Positions 21,746 to 32,608 of a stretch of 64,000 nt of DNA are shown piece after piece. The notes under the pieces were generated by a model, which made no database searches, was not told the DNA's origin, and saw only the letters and a list, made by a program, of their open reading frames with translations. Each line of letters starts with the position of its first letter. The first letter of the stretch is position 1. A program made the position numbers and the translations under genes. The stretch comes from Haliclystus octoradiatus (Eukaryota > Cnidaria > Staurozoa > Stauromedusae > Haliclystidae): positions 26,704,350 through 26,768,349 of the forward strand of contig OU744450.1 of assembly GCA_916610825.1 (NCBI GenBank). The letters run 5' to 3'.

Positions 21746-24700
21746 ATGACAACATGGCAAAATCTGTATACAAAAAGTCGAAAAATATCCCATGGCAAAC
21801 GTATATCACGAAATGAATTAGCATTTGATAAAATACCAGAAGAAGCAAGATACCTATGTTACGCTTATTTATGTACGAAATTAAATAGCGATCATACAGT
21901 ATTTAATAATAATAATAACAATGTACGATTTACAAGTATACCATCGAAAAGAACAACCGATTACTTTTGTGAAATAGCAGCATTATTAGAAGGATTGTAC
22001 CCTGCTTTGTATAATGATATGAGCAGTCAATTGGAGATATCAATGACAAGTAACGAAAGATCTTTATGTGAAATATATAGTGATTTTGCTAATGCGTTAT
22101 TTATACCTGGTATTAAATGGTCTTCGATTGTTGCGTTGTTTACTGTTGCTACATCGTTGTGTGTTGATTGTATAGAACGAGGTGAAGAACAATTAGTTGA
22201 TAGTGTGCTACTCTGGACGGCTCAGATTGTTTCGACCAGGCTGCAAGCATGGATTTTACAAGAAAAAAGCTGGGTAAGTAAATTTCGATCGCTTGATCGC
22301 AAATCGTATATCATGCATTAAAAATAAATCATAGCACATAGATTCAACCAACTGTTTACCAGATTTGAAGTTACCACACATATTGCAAAGGGAATTATAA
22401 CCATACCAATCGTTAAGATAATAAGACAGAATATCAATAACCAATCGAAATACACACTCAGATCTGAGTATGATAGAATATAGAATAATTGGGGTCTTTG
22501 TTAAATAGATGACAATGCTGACCCTTACTCATTGGGGGAAGGTAAACCCCTCTGCTTGACTGGTCCTATTCCTGCTTACTCTGAAATACGCCGCTTTAGA
22601 CGACTTGTAAATCTTCTGGTATACTTATATACAAACACGTCAAGATTGTCATAGTGAGTTAAGTCTCAGAACCCCTTTGCTTGATCAGATGTGAGCAAGG
22701 TCTCCCTGTGATAGGTGGCTTTCCATGGGACTAGCACATATTGTAGATCTGTAAATGGTCTCGGTGTAGATCATAGTGAGTTAAGTCTCAGAACCCCTTT
22801 GCTTGATCAGATGTGAGCAAGGTCTCCCTGTGATAGGTGGCTTTCCATGGGACTAGCACATATTGTAGATCTGTAAATGGTCTCGGTGTAGATCATAGTG
22901 AGTTAAGTCTCAGAACCCCTTTGCTTGATCAGATGTGAGCAAGGTCTCCCTGTGACAGGTGGCTTTCCATGGGACTAGCACATATTGTAGATCTGTAAAT
23001 GGTCTCGGTGTAGATCATAGTGAGTTAAGTCTCAGAACCCCTTTGCTTGATCAGATGTGAGCAAGGTCTCCCTGTGATAGGTGGCTTTCCATGGGACTAG
23101 CACATATTGTAGATCTGTAAATGGTCTCGGTGTAGATAGGAGTCTTCAAATCCAGTTTATAAGGACGATAGACCGATAAGCCAAAAACAAATTATCAAAG
23201 TCAGTGTATTAAAGCTAACACGTGTAATTATAGTTTCGTAATATTTAGCCTGTCAGTCAAATATTATGATAACAAAGGAATATAGTTTTGCAATAAAAGA
23301 GAGATTACATGAACACTTTCACGTTTCCTAAATAGTAAATTTTACAGTATAAAACTTATCTACGAAGCGCAACGTATACAGTCTGAAATTGTCAACACAT
23401 ATATTATTATAGAAATGTTTTTCACTTGTCTTGCATTTGTGACATTTATTGTTAGACTAGAAATAGTAAAGCAGTCTTTTGGAACTATAGAATCTCATGA
23501 AATTTAAGAAAATGTTAGCATTACAGCCTCATTGCTTGACGGAATGTTATAAAAAAAAAAATGATAAATAGACTCACGATTATTTGCGAACACAAGAGTC
23601 GAAAATAAGTGTTTTTCAAGCTAGAATAACATGTTATTCAAACTTATGCTATGTTTTCCAGATATTCTGTTGGAAAGATGCTATGTACTGTACTATCATA
23701 ACAGGACGTCCCGCTGAATTCGTTAAAAGAAGCTGAATTGTTCGCATATTTGAATCACTTCGTTGTTTGTTGCCTACGTTGTTGGCAATATAGTAACATA
23801 CCGGATCGTTAAATGCCCGACCAACTAGGCATTGGGTTATAGAATAAGTTTTTTTTACGGAAAGAAAGCTTCTTTATTTGCCCATTCAGAACCTTTAAAT
23901 TTCAACAACTTTTCTTGAGAAGAGAAGTTTAAAAAACGATGAAATGATTTCACATTTCTGATGTACGCTAGAAAGTCGGTTGACCCGGATGTGTAACTAT
24001 GACGGCAACGTAACCAAGGATCAAACGAAGAATGCAACAACAATGAGTTATAAAAATAGTTTACGGGAATGATTTAAACTTACGCAACGAGGACCTCAAA
24101 AGCTGTATAACATATCCTATAGCTTCAAGATAGCTCCAGCGAATGCCTCTAAAAATTTTTGATACAAATTCGTTACGAAACTTACGATGACCTCACAATA
24201 ACTTGCGTAACAACTGAACGTGTCAGAGCAGTCAAATCGTGTCAAATTTGTATTAGTTTCCCAGCAGACACAAGGAGGTCATTGCAACGCTTTGCAACGT
24301 AACTAAAAACGTCTTCTGATCCTCAATATACTATATAAGATTAAGCTGAATTGATTTGAATCAGGCATTTGCAAAAAAGTTTTGATGTGAACTTGGGTTT
24401 TCTGAATAAATGATGATGATGACGACGATGATAATAATATAATTATGTAGATGGCCATGACCTGTTTACAGTGCTGATTCAATGGAAATACTATTGAAAT
24501 ATGACTTCAGAGGGTGTGAAACACAGACGGAAGAAAAACCCACTCTGTGTATTTCGCTTTATAATTATCCATGAATTTAATTTTCTAGTTTCTCTACTAA
24601 ACCTTCCAAAAGTCTTTCATTATCTACAGAAATAGGAAATATTGATGGTTTGCCTGGAATTATTGTTTTCCAATTTTTTCTTCGAAAACAAAAACTTCTA

Positions 24701-25892
24701 AATCTTTAAGAACTCTCCCAGGCCTTCCGCCAACTATGTCAGCTGGTTCAGGCACTTTCTGACCCCCTGTTAAAGAGTGATCACTACAGACAGCATGACG
24801 AACATAACACCGAATGGATCACTTGTCACTCATTCAGAAATAGAAGGACGTAATAGGAGATTTGAGTAACGTATAACACGTGACATCAGTTAAACGCTTC
24901 ATGAAATTCTCTATAGACACACAGGACAGCCACAATCACTGTCTAAGAGTCCTTAGCTCCCTGAGGGTTCAACAATAGGGGTGATCCTGTGATCATACAT
25001 CACGGAGGGGTAGAGCAAATTTAAATTGATTTACATGCCAAACCTCAACAAAAATCCATATTAAAAATGTAGCTGAAAACGTTATTTGAATCTAGAACAC
25101 CAAATCATTTTTCAGACAAATTTGTTTCTGAGCCGTTGAAAGATGACGTTTCTTTGCAGTATCCACCAGGTTAATAAGCATACCATAGCACAACCTGTAT
25201 ATAAATACCACCTGTGTATATCGGTCAATATCTCTACATCCCTTAGCTGGCTGTTGTATACAGGTAAACAAAAAAATTGTTTCGGATCACCGTTCAGCGA
25301 TTCAAGTTTTTCTCAGTATGGGTTTATAGAACGATACTTTTGTGATAATTTACGACCATATTGAATGATACGCGTGATGAAACATGCACAGGGAAGGATT
25401 TGTTGAAAACCTACAAGATATTGCTATTTTATAAATCATGTAGGCCTATTAAACACATTCTGTGAAATATGGATTATGTAAACACTCGGGTAGCTACAAG
25501 GCACTCAAAAGAAAGTCAGAAGATCACTTGCAAAGGACCTTGGTCATTTTATAACATCTTCCTCTTGCCTCATGACGCAACACTCGTGTTTATAGGTGTT
25601 TATATTACCTGTATTCACACTGTAAAGTAGGCCTACAGTTTATAGTTTAGTAGATTCGCCAGTTGAATTAATGATGATATGTCAATTAATAACCCTTTTA
25701 CAGTTGGTGATTATTGGTACACGTTGATATTTAATTAAATTTCTATTTATATGATAGGATGGAATGGTGAATTATTTTCAACGTCAAAGAAGAAATGAAT
25801 CACTTTCAGCATCACCTGATGCAAATGTTCTGTACGTCTGTCTAATCATATTTGCAGCAGTAACAATGGCAGTTATGTGTGCCGTGTCGTAA
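21746..25892 (+). CDS. Bcl-2 family protein, Bok-like
   Basis: Exons 21746-22273 and 25758-25892, joined in phase 0 over a 3.5-kb GT-AG intron, encode 220 aa (human BOK is about 212). A BH4-like helix lies near 32-47 (PEEARYLCYAYLCTKL). A BH3-like helix lies at 76-92 (EIAALLEGLYPALYNDM), without the usual Gly-Asp pair. BH1 is at 115-134 (ANALFIPGIKWSSIVALFTV) and BH2 at 169-176 (WILQEKSW). Exon 2 adds a basic linker and a C-terminal anchor of about 20 hydrophobic residues (LYVCLIIFAAVTMAVMCAV). VDCIERGEEQLVDSVL matches BOK more than BAX or BAK. Such proteins act on the mitochondrial or ER membrane in apoptosis. An N6 run at 54-59 is unusual. An upstream non-coding exon cannot be excluded. Confidence 0.88.
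22648..23138. repeat. Tandem array, 4 copies of a 122-bp unit
   Basis: Units begin ATAGTGAGTTAAGTCTCAG at 22651, 22773, 22895 and 23017. They are nearly identical; the third has GTGACAGG where the others have GTGATAGG. The high identity points to a recent expansion. It lies in the Bok-like intron, 375 bp after the donor. No coding potential is seen. Confidence 0.95.
24365..24440 (+). mobile_element. Retroelement 3' tail with (GAT)n
   Basis: CTGAATAAATGATGATGATG occurs here at 24402-24421 and, reversed, at 37537-37518. Two identical tails, each ending in a GAT microsatellite, suggest the 3' end of one retroelement family. The body is not recognisable here. Confidence 0.4.
25190..25268. mobile_element. 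Fragment of the ~190-bp pogo-like MITE family
   Basis: Contains CACCTGTGTATATCGGTCAA and TTAGCTGGCTGTTGTATACA, which correspond to one half of the family member at 26578-26771. It lies in the Bok-like intron about 490 bp before the last exon. Confidence 0.55.
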
Positions 25893-26288
25893 CAGGAATG
25901 TAGAGTAACAAAGGCAATAACAATCATTGACCAGAACAAGTTAAACAAGCTAGTTAGAGTTACGTAATTTTGAAATATATAGCACAAGTTTTTATCTGAT
26001 CGTTTTCAAGGGCATGGTGTTTGATGTTCGATAGCTTTTTATTCAATTATTTAAAATATGTTGACGATAGAATATATATTATCCAATGTATGACGTATAT
26101 AAACAGAATAGATCTAATTAATATATATAATACTATAATGTTCATAATCTGTAAATATAATTTGTAAATTCTAACAATGAATCTTTCAAATAACTTTCAG
26201 AATAAGAAACTGAGTTGATAACTGAGATACACTTACCTTATCCTTTATGGAGTGTCACAGTTTGTTTTGCAAATTCCAAGCATGATCT
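25893..26288. other. Convergent intergenic region between Bok-like gene and KDM8
   Basis: Only 396 bp separate the two stop codons, so the 3' ends may overlap. AATAAA on the minus strand at 26043-26038 is a probable KDM8 polyadenylation signal. A good donor (AAG then GTAAGTG, minus strand, near 26230) lies about 60 nt after the KDM8 stop and could start a 3' UTR intron. Confidence 0.5.
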
Positions 26289-29116
26289 TTATTTCCACCA
26301 AAAACTAACAGAAAAACTCAGTTCAAGAGATTCAACATAGTGCCAATATTTTGGAGGGATATAAAGCATCTCGCCTTCGTTAAGTATACATTCAGTGTAT
26401 GGGGCATCTTTGAATTTAGGAAATGAATTGTGATCAATGTTGTTCAAATCAACCTGCACATACAAGAGAAAAACAAATATTATTATAAAACAAACAAATA
26501 ATCACATTAGAAACTAGTCAGTTAGTTGTCAAAGGCTGTACTTTGTGTAATATTTTTGTCAGATGGATTTCTTGATACAGTCAAAGGTGTTATAACGGTC
26601 ACCTCTATACAGCGGCCACCTCTATACAGCGGCCACCTGTCTATAATGGTCACTCTTGCAATGTCTAAAATAGTATTTTCTATTGAATCAAACATGGTTA
26701 TGAAGGCCACCTGCATATAGTGGTCAATTTATCTACTTCCGATAGCTGGCCGTTATATACAGGTTTCACTGTATTTGATAATTAATGTCCCGCATTAAAT
26801 TCAACATCATTGCAACATTATCAGAATTTGAAAAGTATCAAAAGTCTTAAGTCCTGGGCAACTTTTGCTCTACTTTTGAAATCTGTAAAAAACTGTTGTC
26901 CTGATATAGCCACTTTGTCAATTCTGTCTGACGTTATTGGATTGTTAAGATTTACTTGTTGTATTGTGTTTGATGGCCAAAATCGATTTTTATCCTGAAA
27001 ATGTTTAGAACTGCACAATCATTTGTAACAAGCACGTCAGGATGGTTACCATGGAAACGAATTGAATCATGGACTAGCTTATTACCCTTCTTTGAGTTTT
27101 TATTGATACAACAGTATTTGCTGTGGAACAATGGCTGACTCTCCATAAGTCACAGAAGAATCGATCTCGGCTCACAACTGTCAAATGGAATATTTTAACT
27201 TGCTTCATTTTTTAATCACCTTAAGCGTTGACTGATTTAATACTCCATCAATATTTTGGTGATCGTGGTTAGTCGGTCGTCGACAAGCAGTTAGAAACGT
27301 TTGACTGTTTGGTTCATGAAATGCTAGCAAAGTAGAAAGCTTATGAAAACCAAATCTAAACATTCAAATGATAACTTGAGTACTTGGATACAAAGTCCAG
27401 TCTGCGTGCTTGAAATTGCAATGTGATATTTACCAGCAGCTGTATTCATAGCATAACAAATTTATCACAAAATATCAAATGTATTTTACAGACTGTAAAT
27501 TACTTTTGCAGTGAACTAAACAGAGCCAACTATAATGCGCCGCCAAAATTAAACTTTGGATTGTATCAGCGTCAAATTTAGCGTGCGTTACAGACCGCTA
27601 TTCATTCACGAAAGAATAGGGTCTGTGTGGATTGCTCGGTTTCTCTGTCCAGGCCTCGTATCAGAATAAGATTGATGTCACATAATTATGCAAGATTAAT
27701 GTGATTCTCACAGGGATTCTCACATTACTTTGTTTACTTCAGTTGACATGATTGCAATAAGTTCTATTTTAGGTTTCGTAGCTATGACAATTAATTGATC
27801 GAACAGAGGTGATGAATTTATTATCTAAGTACAATAGATTTACCATGCATCGATCAGAAACTTCAGAACTTCAGCTGGACAGAGAACTGTGCAAATCACA
27901 CAGACCCTATTCTTTTGTGAATGAATCGCGGTCTGTAACGCAGACTACGTCAAATTAGGCAACTCACCTGACTTGTGTTATGCAATAATTTTGACGTATG
28001 CGGATAAAGCGCATCATTGACGGATTGTGGATAAATGCGAATGTATTTGGATCCTTTAACCTGACATAAGATATTATGATACGGATCGTGATGCAGAGGT
28101 GAGACAGTTCCTTGTGGACCAAACCATGCATTAATCATAACATCATCATCAGATACATCACTATCAGACAAGCAACAATAATCTGGGATAATTATATCGT
28201 TACGCAATTCAGGAATTTGATCGAACAATTGATGTTGTGCAAGGTATGCTATACCGTTTGACTTATCGTCAATATATTGCTTAATGAAATCACCAATGGT
28301 TAAAAGTTTTTGTGTCCAGTTATCAGAAGTATATTTGTCGCCTATTTCAATAGGCACAGTTCTGTAACCTGCTATATGTCTGACGTAATCAAGCGTCCAT
28401 CGTCTGGACCCCATACAAGGCCAATGGTTCATTGCATTTTCTACAATTGTAGGAGTCTGACTTTTCATGATGCTGGTGAAATACTGTAGTGCGGGAACTG
28501 ATACTCTTGGAATGTTGAATTCTTCAGAAATAATCCATTTTGTAGTTCGGGGTTTCTTATTGGGTAAACTGCCATAGTCATAGTTATTCTCCTCTACTGT
28601 ATTGCATTCTAGGCTAAATTTGTTCTGTTTTACATTGATTATTTCTGTTATAAGAGCTGATAAGGCATTATCAAGCATTGGAGCACCAAGTAAAAGGCCT
28701 TGATCACATAATCTCACAATAGCTTCAATTTTATCACATGACATTGAACCCATTTGTTTACTGTCGTAGGCAACATAATAAACACTTAAGAAAGTGGCAA
28801 AATAATATGACTTTCTCCAGTTAATTGAGACATCTTTCCAATTTCCAACATTAAGTCTTTCCCAAATAAAATCAGATGCTATTTGGCATGTTTGCTTATA
28901 AATTGAGATAGAAAAAGTGTTTTCTTTGCTTGATAAACATTTTATACAGTTCTGAAGCAAACTGGCTAAATACGGGGTCCCGAGTTCTTTCAGTGCGCAG
29001 AGATGATTGTCAATTTCATCGTTGAAATTGTTGTCGGTTACAATATTTCTGATCCAGGATAATACATCCTCGACATTATCCAATCTTACCTCACCATTGT
29101 TCATGATTATAGGCAT
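26289..29116 (-). CDS. KDM8: JmjC-domain protein KDM8/JMJD5
   Basis: Two coding exons on the minus strand, 29116-27968 and 26453-26289, with a phase-0 GT-AG intron, encode 437 aa (human 416). The N-terminal half is helical and divergent. The JmjC domain carries [16 protein letters not shown] with iron ligands H342 and D344, a [10 protein letters not shown] strand, and the distal His H421 in [20 protein letters not shown] at the C-terminus. This end is diagnostic of KDM8. The family are 2-oxoglutarate/Fe(II) oxygenases; human KDM8 hydroxylates arginine and has been linked to histone-tail processing. The gene is head to head with Apollo. The intron carries two MITEs, one only 20 bp from the donor. 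Confidence 0.95.
26578..26771. mobile_element. Full-length pogo-like MITE (type copy of the window's main family)
   Basis: A 194-bp element flanked by TA on both sides (26576-26577 and 26772-26773). Ends are inverted: CAGTCAAAGGTGTTATAACG on the left, CAGTGAAACCTGTATATAAC reading in from the right. CAGT ends plus a TA duplication fit Tc1/mariner-pogo elements. The interior is also partly self-complementary, with GGCCACCTGTCTATAATGGT pairing with related sequence in the other half. About ten relatives are scattered through the window. It lies in the KDM8 intron. Confidence 0.75.
27579..27947. mobile_element. 369-bp MULE-like MITE next to the KDM8 splice donor
   Basis: Long inverted ends, more than 60 bp, include TGCGTTACAGACCGC and AGAATAGGGTCTGTGTG in both arms. 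The element begins TAG and ends CTA. The 9-bp direct repeat CGTCAAATT flanks it at 27570-27578 and 27948-27956. The 9-bp duplication and long ends fit Mutator-like MITEs. Its end is 20 bp from the KDM8 exon 1 boundary. Confidence 0.75.
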
Positions 29117-29421
29117 TTGAAGAAAAATACCATTTCAAAACGTCCTCTCTATCAGATATTTGGCGGTCAGAAGTCTGGCACTAAATGAAGACTTTTGGGC
29201 GACATCGGATCAAGATCCGAAGAGGTTTAGATTTCAGCATGACACAGTACAGAATTAATCCGATCTTATGTTGATACACCTCAACACAGCATGAACTAGT
29301 TTTGATTGGAGCCATATTCAACATGGCGGCTACTTAACGAAACTTTGCAGTCGATGTTATTGGACTTTGAGTTGAGTGACTCGTTTTATCATTATATTAT
29401 CATATTATTTTAGAGTTAATT
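29117..29421. promoter_or_regulatory. Bidirectional promoter of KDM8 and Apollo
   Basis: The two start codons are 305 bp apart and divergent, so the promoters are shared or abutting. CAACATGGCGGC at 29319-29330 is a YY1-like motif and is the exact reverse complement of the 12-mer in the RPL35 promoter. It lies about 90 bp upstream of the Apollo ATG. No TATA box stands out. Confidence 0.6.
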
Positions 29422-31308
29422 ATGTCTAATGGAGCTGCGTTTGATAATGCACCAATAGCAGTTGACTATTGGGCACAAACAAAATGTCCTTGGGTTAAGT
29501 TTTACTTCCTAAGTCACATGCATTCTGACCATTATCAAGGTTTGAAGCCAACTTTTCGGAACAATATTTATTGCTCAACAATTACCAAGTCTTTACTCAT
29601 AAAACGAATTGGCTTGGTTAAAGATAATATTATCGATATTAACGTAGGAGAACATCACAATTTGCATTACAGAGATAAAGACGGAACAGAAAAACACTTT
29701 CTTGTCACTTGTTTTGATGCTAATCACTGTGCTGGGGCGTTGATGTTCTTATTTCAAGGCCATTTTGGAAATATATTTTACACTGCTGATTTTCGTTATG
29801 ATGCTGATACCATGGGACGAACCCTACATATATACAAAGGATTAATAGATATTTTATATCTTGATAATACTTATTGTGATCCAAATTGCAACTTTCCAAG
29901 CAGAGAGGAAGCTGAACAGGAAGTATTTAAAATCATGGAATCTCATCCTTATCATATTATCTTTTTAATTTTACATTCATTGGGACGGGAGAATTTACTC
30001 ATAAACATTGCACAAACATTTGATACAAAAATCGCGGTTGATGAAGAACGATATAATATATTATGTTGCTTAGGTGTTGATATGGACCATTTTACTAATA
30101 TTCAGCCATATACAAGTAATGTTCGTGTATGCTCAATGCGCGATATCAAACGTAAACGATATGAATTTAGAGATAGAAAAATCTTGTTTATTTATCCAAC
30201 AAATATGAAGGTTGATAGTCCAAATCTACAACAAAATGATGTAAAATATGTTGGATATTCGGATCATTCTTGTTTCGATGAACTTGATGCCTTTGTTAAA
30301 TTACTTTCACCTAGTGAGATACGGCCACTTGTTAGAAGATACAACGGGATGAACACACCAGGTAAACATGATCGTAGAAATATGGAAATATTCAGAAAAC
30401 ACATGTCATCCAATCGTAAAACATTTTCAGAGATGCAATCAAATTTAAATGTTGCCGCAAAAGCTATTTGCCATTTAGGGGAAGAAGCTGACACTAATCT
30501 AGAGAATAGTCTAAATAATACTGATATCACTGAAAATGATTACACAAAGGAAAATGAAGAGGTTTATACAAAGATTAAAAGGCTTTTTCGAAATAAGCGA
30601 TCACGATCACGTCCATCCCCTCGTGGGATTGTTTTTCATTCTAACAAAGTAATCGAAACTAATATAACTTCCGTAAATTTGTCTCCGACTCCACATGATG
30701 TTATTGGGTGTGAAGGACCGTCTACGGAAAGCTTTACTGGTATTAATCCATCATTAAAGTGTCAAAAATCATTTTTCAATAATCGAGATAAAACCATGAA
30801 TACATCCATATCTAGCATTACAGATGTCCCATCAACTGTTGACGGATGGTTAACAACAATCACAAAACCATCTGTCAATCATAAGCCTAACGAGTTCTTG
30901 AGTAGTCATATCAACAATACATCAGATATTTCTACAATTCAAGAACAGGCATACAAAGAAAAAGACAATACTAATAACACTGTTGATGTAACAGTAGTTT
31001 CTGCCAAGGATAAGAACAAAAAACTTATTCTAAGTAATAAACAAACTTTTATATCAAAATTAACTGAAGGCAAAACTCAATCAAATCAAAATGTTTTTGA
31101 CAAAAGTAGGTCTGGTGTAAATGTTGAAAATGGAAATTCAGAATCACAGCCAATAATCATTACTGATTCTTCTGTCAATGATTCGGATTCGTCACCAAAT
31201 GATGACGACATTTTAATGAATTATAAACATTCTGATGAAAATATCAAAAATATCTATGGTGGAACATTTGCTTTTGCGAAGGCGTATTTAAGGGCATTAA
31301 AGAAATAA
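29422..31308 (+). CDS. DCLRE1B: 5' exonuclease Apollo (SNM1B), intronless
   Basis: One uninterrupted exon of 628 codons (human protein 532). The metallo-beta-lactamase/beta-CASP core spans about 1-300. It has D15 in PIAVDYW, HMHSDH at 32-37, H102 in DANHCAG, D123 in YTADFRYD, YLDNTYCDP, and H282 in GYSDHS. The order and wording (NAPIAVDYW, YLDNT, YSDHS) match Apollo/SNM1B better than Artemis or SNM1A. Apollo trims telomere leading ends and acts in crosslink repair. The C-terminal 320 residues are Ser/Asn-rich and unconserved. VNLSP (418-422) is loosely like the YxLxP telomere-protein docking motif but lacks the Tyr. Absence of introns where the neighbours have them may reflect intron loss or retroposition. 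Confidence 0.93.
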   Translation: MSNGAAFDNAPIAVDYWAQTKCPWVKFYFLSHMHSDHYQGLKPTFRNNIYCSTITKSLLIKRIGLVKDNIIDINVGEHHNLHYRDKDGTEKHFLVTCFDANHCAGALMFLFQGHFGNIFYTADFRYDADTMGRTLHIYKGLIDILYLDNTYCDPNCNFPSREEAEQEVFKIMESHPYHIIFLILHSLGRENLLINIAQTFDTKIAVDEERYNILCCLGVDMDHFTNIQPYTSNVRVCSMRDIKRKRYEFRDRKILFIYPTNMKVDSPNLQQNDVKYVGYSDHSCFDELDAFVKLLSPSEIRPLVRRYNGMNTPGKHDRRNMEIFRKHMSSNRKTFSEMQSNLNVAAKAICHLGEEADTNLENSLNNTDITENDYTKENEEVYTKIKRLFRNKRSRSRPSPRGIVFHSNKVIETNITSVNLSPTPHDVIGCEGPSTESFTGINPSLKCQKSFFNNRDKTMNTSISSITDVPSTVDGWLTTITKPSVNHKPNEFLSSHINNTSDISTIQEQAYKEKDNTNNTVDVTVVSAKDKNKKLILSNKQTFISKLTEGKTQSNQNVFDKSRSGVNVENGNSESQPIIITDSSVNDSDSSPNDDDILMNYKHSDENIKNIYGGTFAFAKAYLRALKK

Positions 31309-32608
31309 GGAAGTAGAAATACAAATTATTATTAAATTGCTCTACATTTCTGTTAGTTTATTAATTGTTATGTTCTTATATTAGTCGCTTCTACTCAACT
31401 ATAGATTATCAATTGTAAATATGTAAATTTGAATGATCACATGTATAGAGATGCTATATACACCTATGACACCTATGTATTAATTCTTTTGCTAGAAATG
31501 ATATACAAGGTTGTTTTGTTTTATATTGGTTTATTTATAGAATGGTTCTTTGCCGTTATTGTCTAAATCATAATACTGTGACATTAGTTATTTGGTCCAT
31601 TGTTCGATGCATCAGAGTTTAAAATATCAAGACCTATATATATTGTTATTTTTTTCATTATCGTTTGAAATTCAGATAATTGATGTTCACATTGTTTTTA
31701 AATAGAATACTTTGAATGCATCTATATGTTACGATATTCAAGTTATTTTAGACACGAAAAAATATGCTTAAAACTTAAAAGAGAGTTCCTCGGAATTGTT
31801 GATCTACTTGTTCGATAGGCCTATCAGCTAAATCCATGAAGCTTCATGTAAAATTTTGTTTCGTTAAATTTAACATATTTTTAGAGGTTGTATAAGGAAA
31901 TTTTCTGTTAGCAATGTTAAAGGAGCAATGTTAAAGGAGTAACTAGCAATGTTAAAGGAGCAAAAATGACCGGCAGGCGCTCCGCACTTAGGATCACGTG
32001 CATGTTTATTGTTTATAACACAATGTACATAGTTGACATGAATTTATTACAAATTAGGCTTGCGTATAACAATAGTTTCAAAGCGAGACGGTTGAATTAC
32101 GCTAAGCATAAATTCAAATTGTCTCGCAGCGGTCGCCGGTCAATTTTGCCCCTTTAAATATTTGTTTGATATTAATATATTAAGTAATTGACGCACAGTT
32201 TTCTATGAGCGATTGATGTTTGCGCATGAGAGGCACGTAAAGAGAAAACAAGAAGGCATCAGAAAATCATGAGCCGCCGAGGCAAGTTAGCTTTGATTTC
32301 TTTCTTTACCACTGCACTCCACCATTACAATCAAGTATTAAGACAAAGTCATGGTTTATGCTATCTTATCGTTGCTCTAAATGTATATTTATGGACTTTC
32401 TATGTCCGAGCATACTTAAAATAAAATAATGGGTTTTCCCTCATAAGATAATACCGGAATATTCCAAAGGTTTTGCTCATGACTCTGGTATGTAGGCCCG
32501 TAGGGCGTTACTTACCGTATTATCCGCATAACAATCAACTTCAGTTTCTTTTGTTTTCACTTAAGTGTTAATTGTTTAAGCGATCTCAATCAATCTATTG
32601 TGTATGTC
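31309..32608. other. Intergenic region between Apollo and the CDK5RAP2-like gene
   Basis: Contains the Apollo 3' untranslated region and a small piggyBac-like MITE. Near 31912-31965 the phrase CAATGTTAAAGGAG is repeated three times. No coding exon is supported. Confidence 0.5.
31956..32153. mobile_element. 198-bp piggyBac-like MITE
   Basis: TTAA at 31952-31955 and 32154-32157 flanks ends that are inverted repeats (AGGAGCAAAAATGACCGGC and, from the right, AGGGGCAAAATTGACCGGC). A TTAA target is the hallmark of piggyBac. No transposase is present. Confidence 0.65.

Noticed and set aside
30650-30700. TRF-homology docking motif in Apollo (VNLSP)
   Set aside because: The key aromatic residue is Val and the context is unconserved, so the match is too weak to claim.
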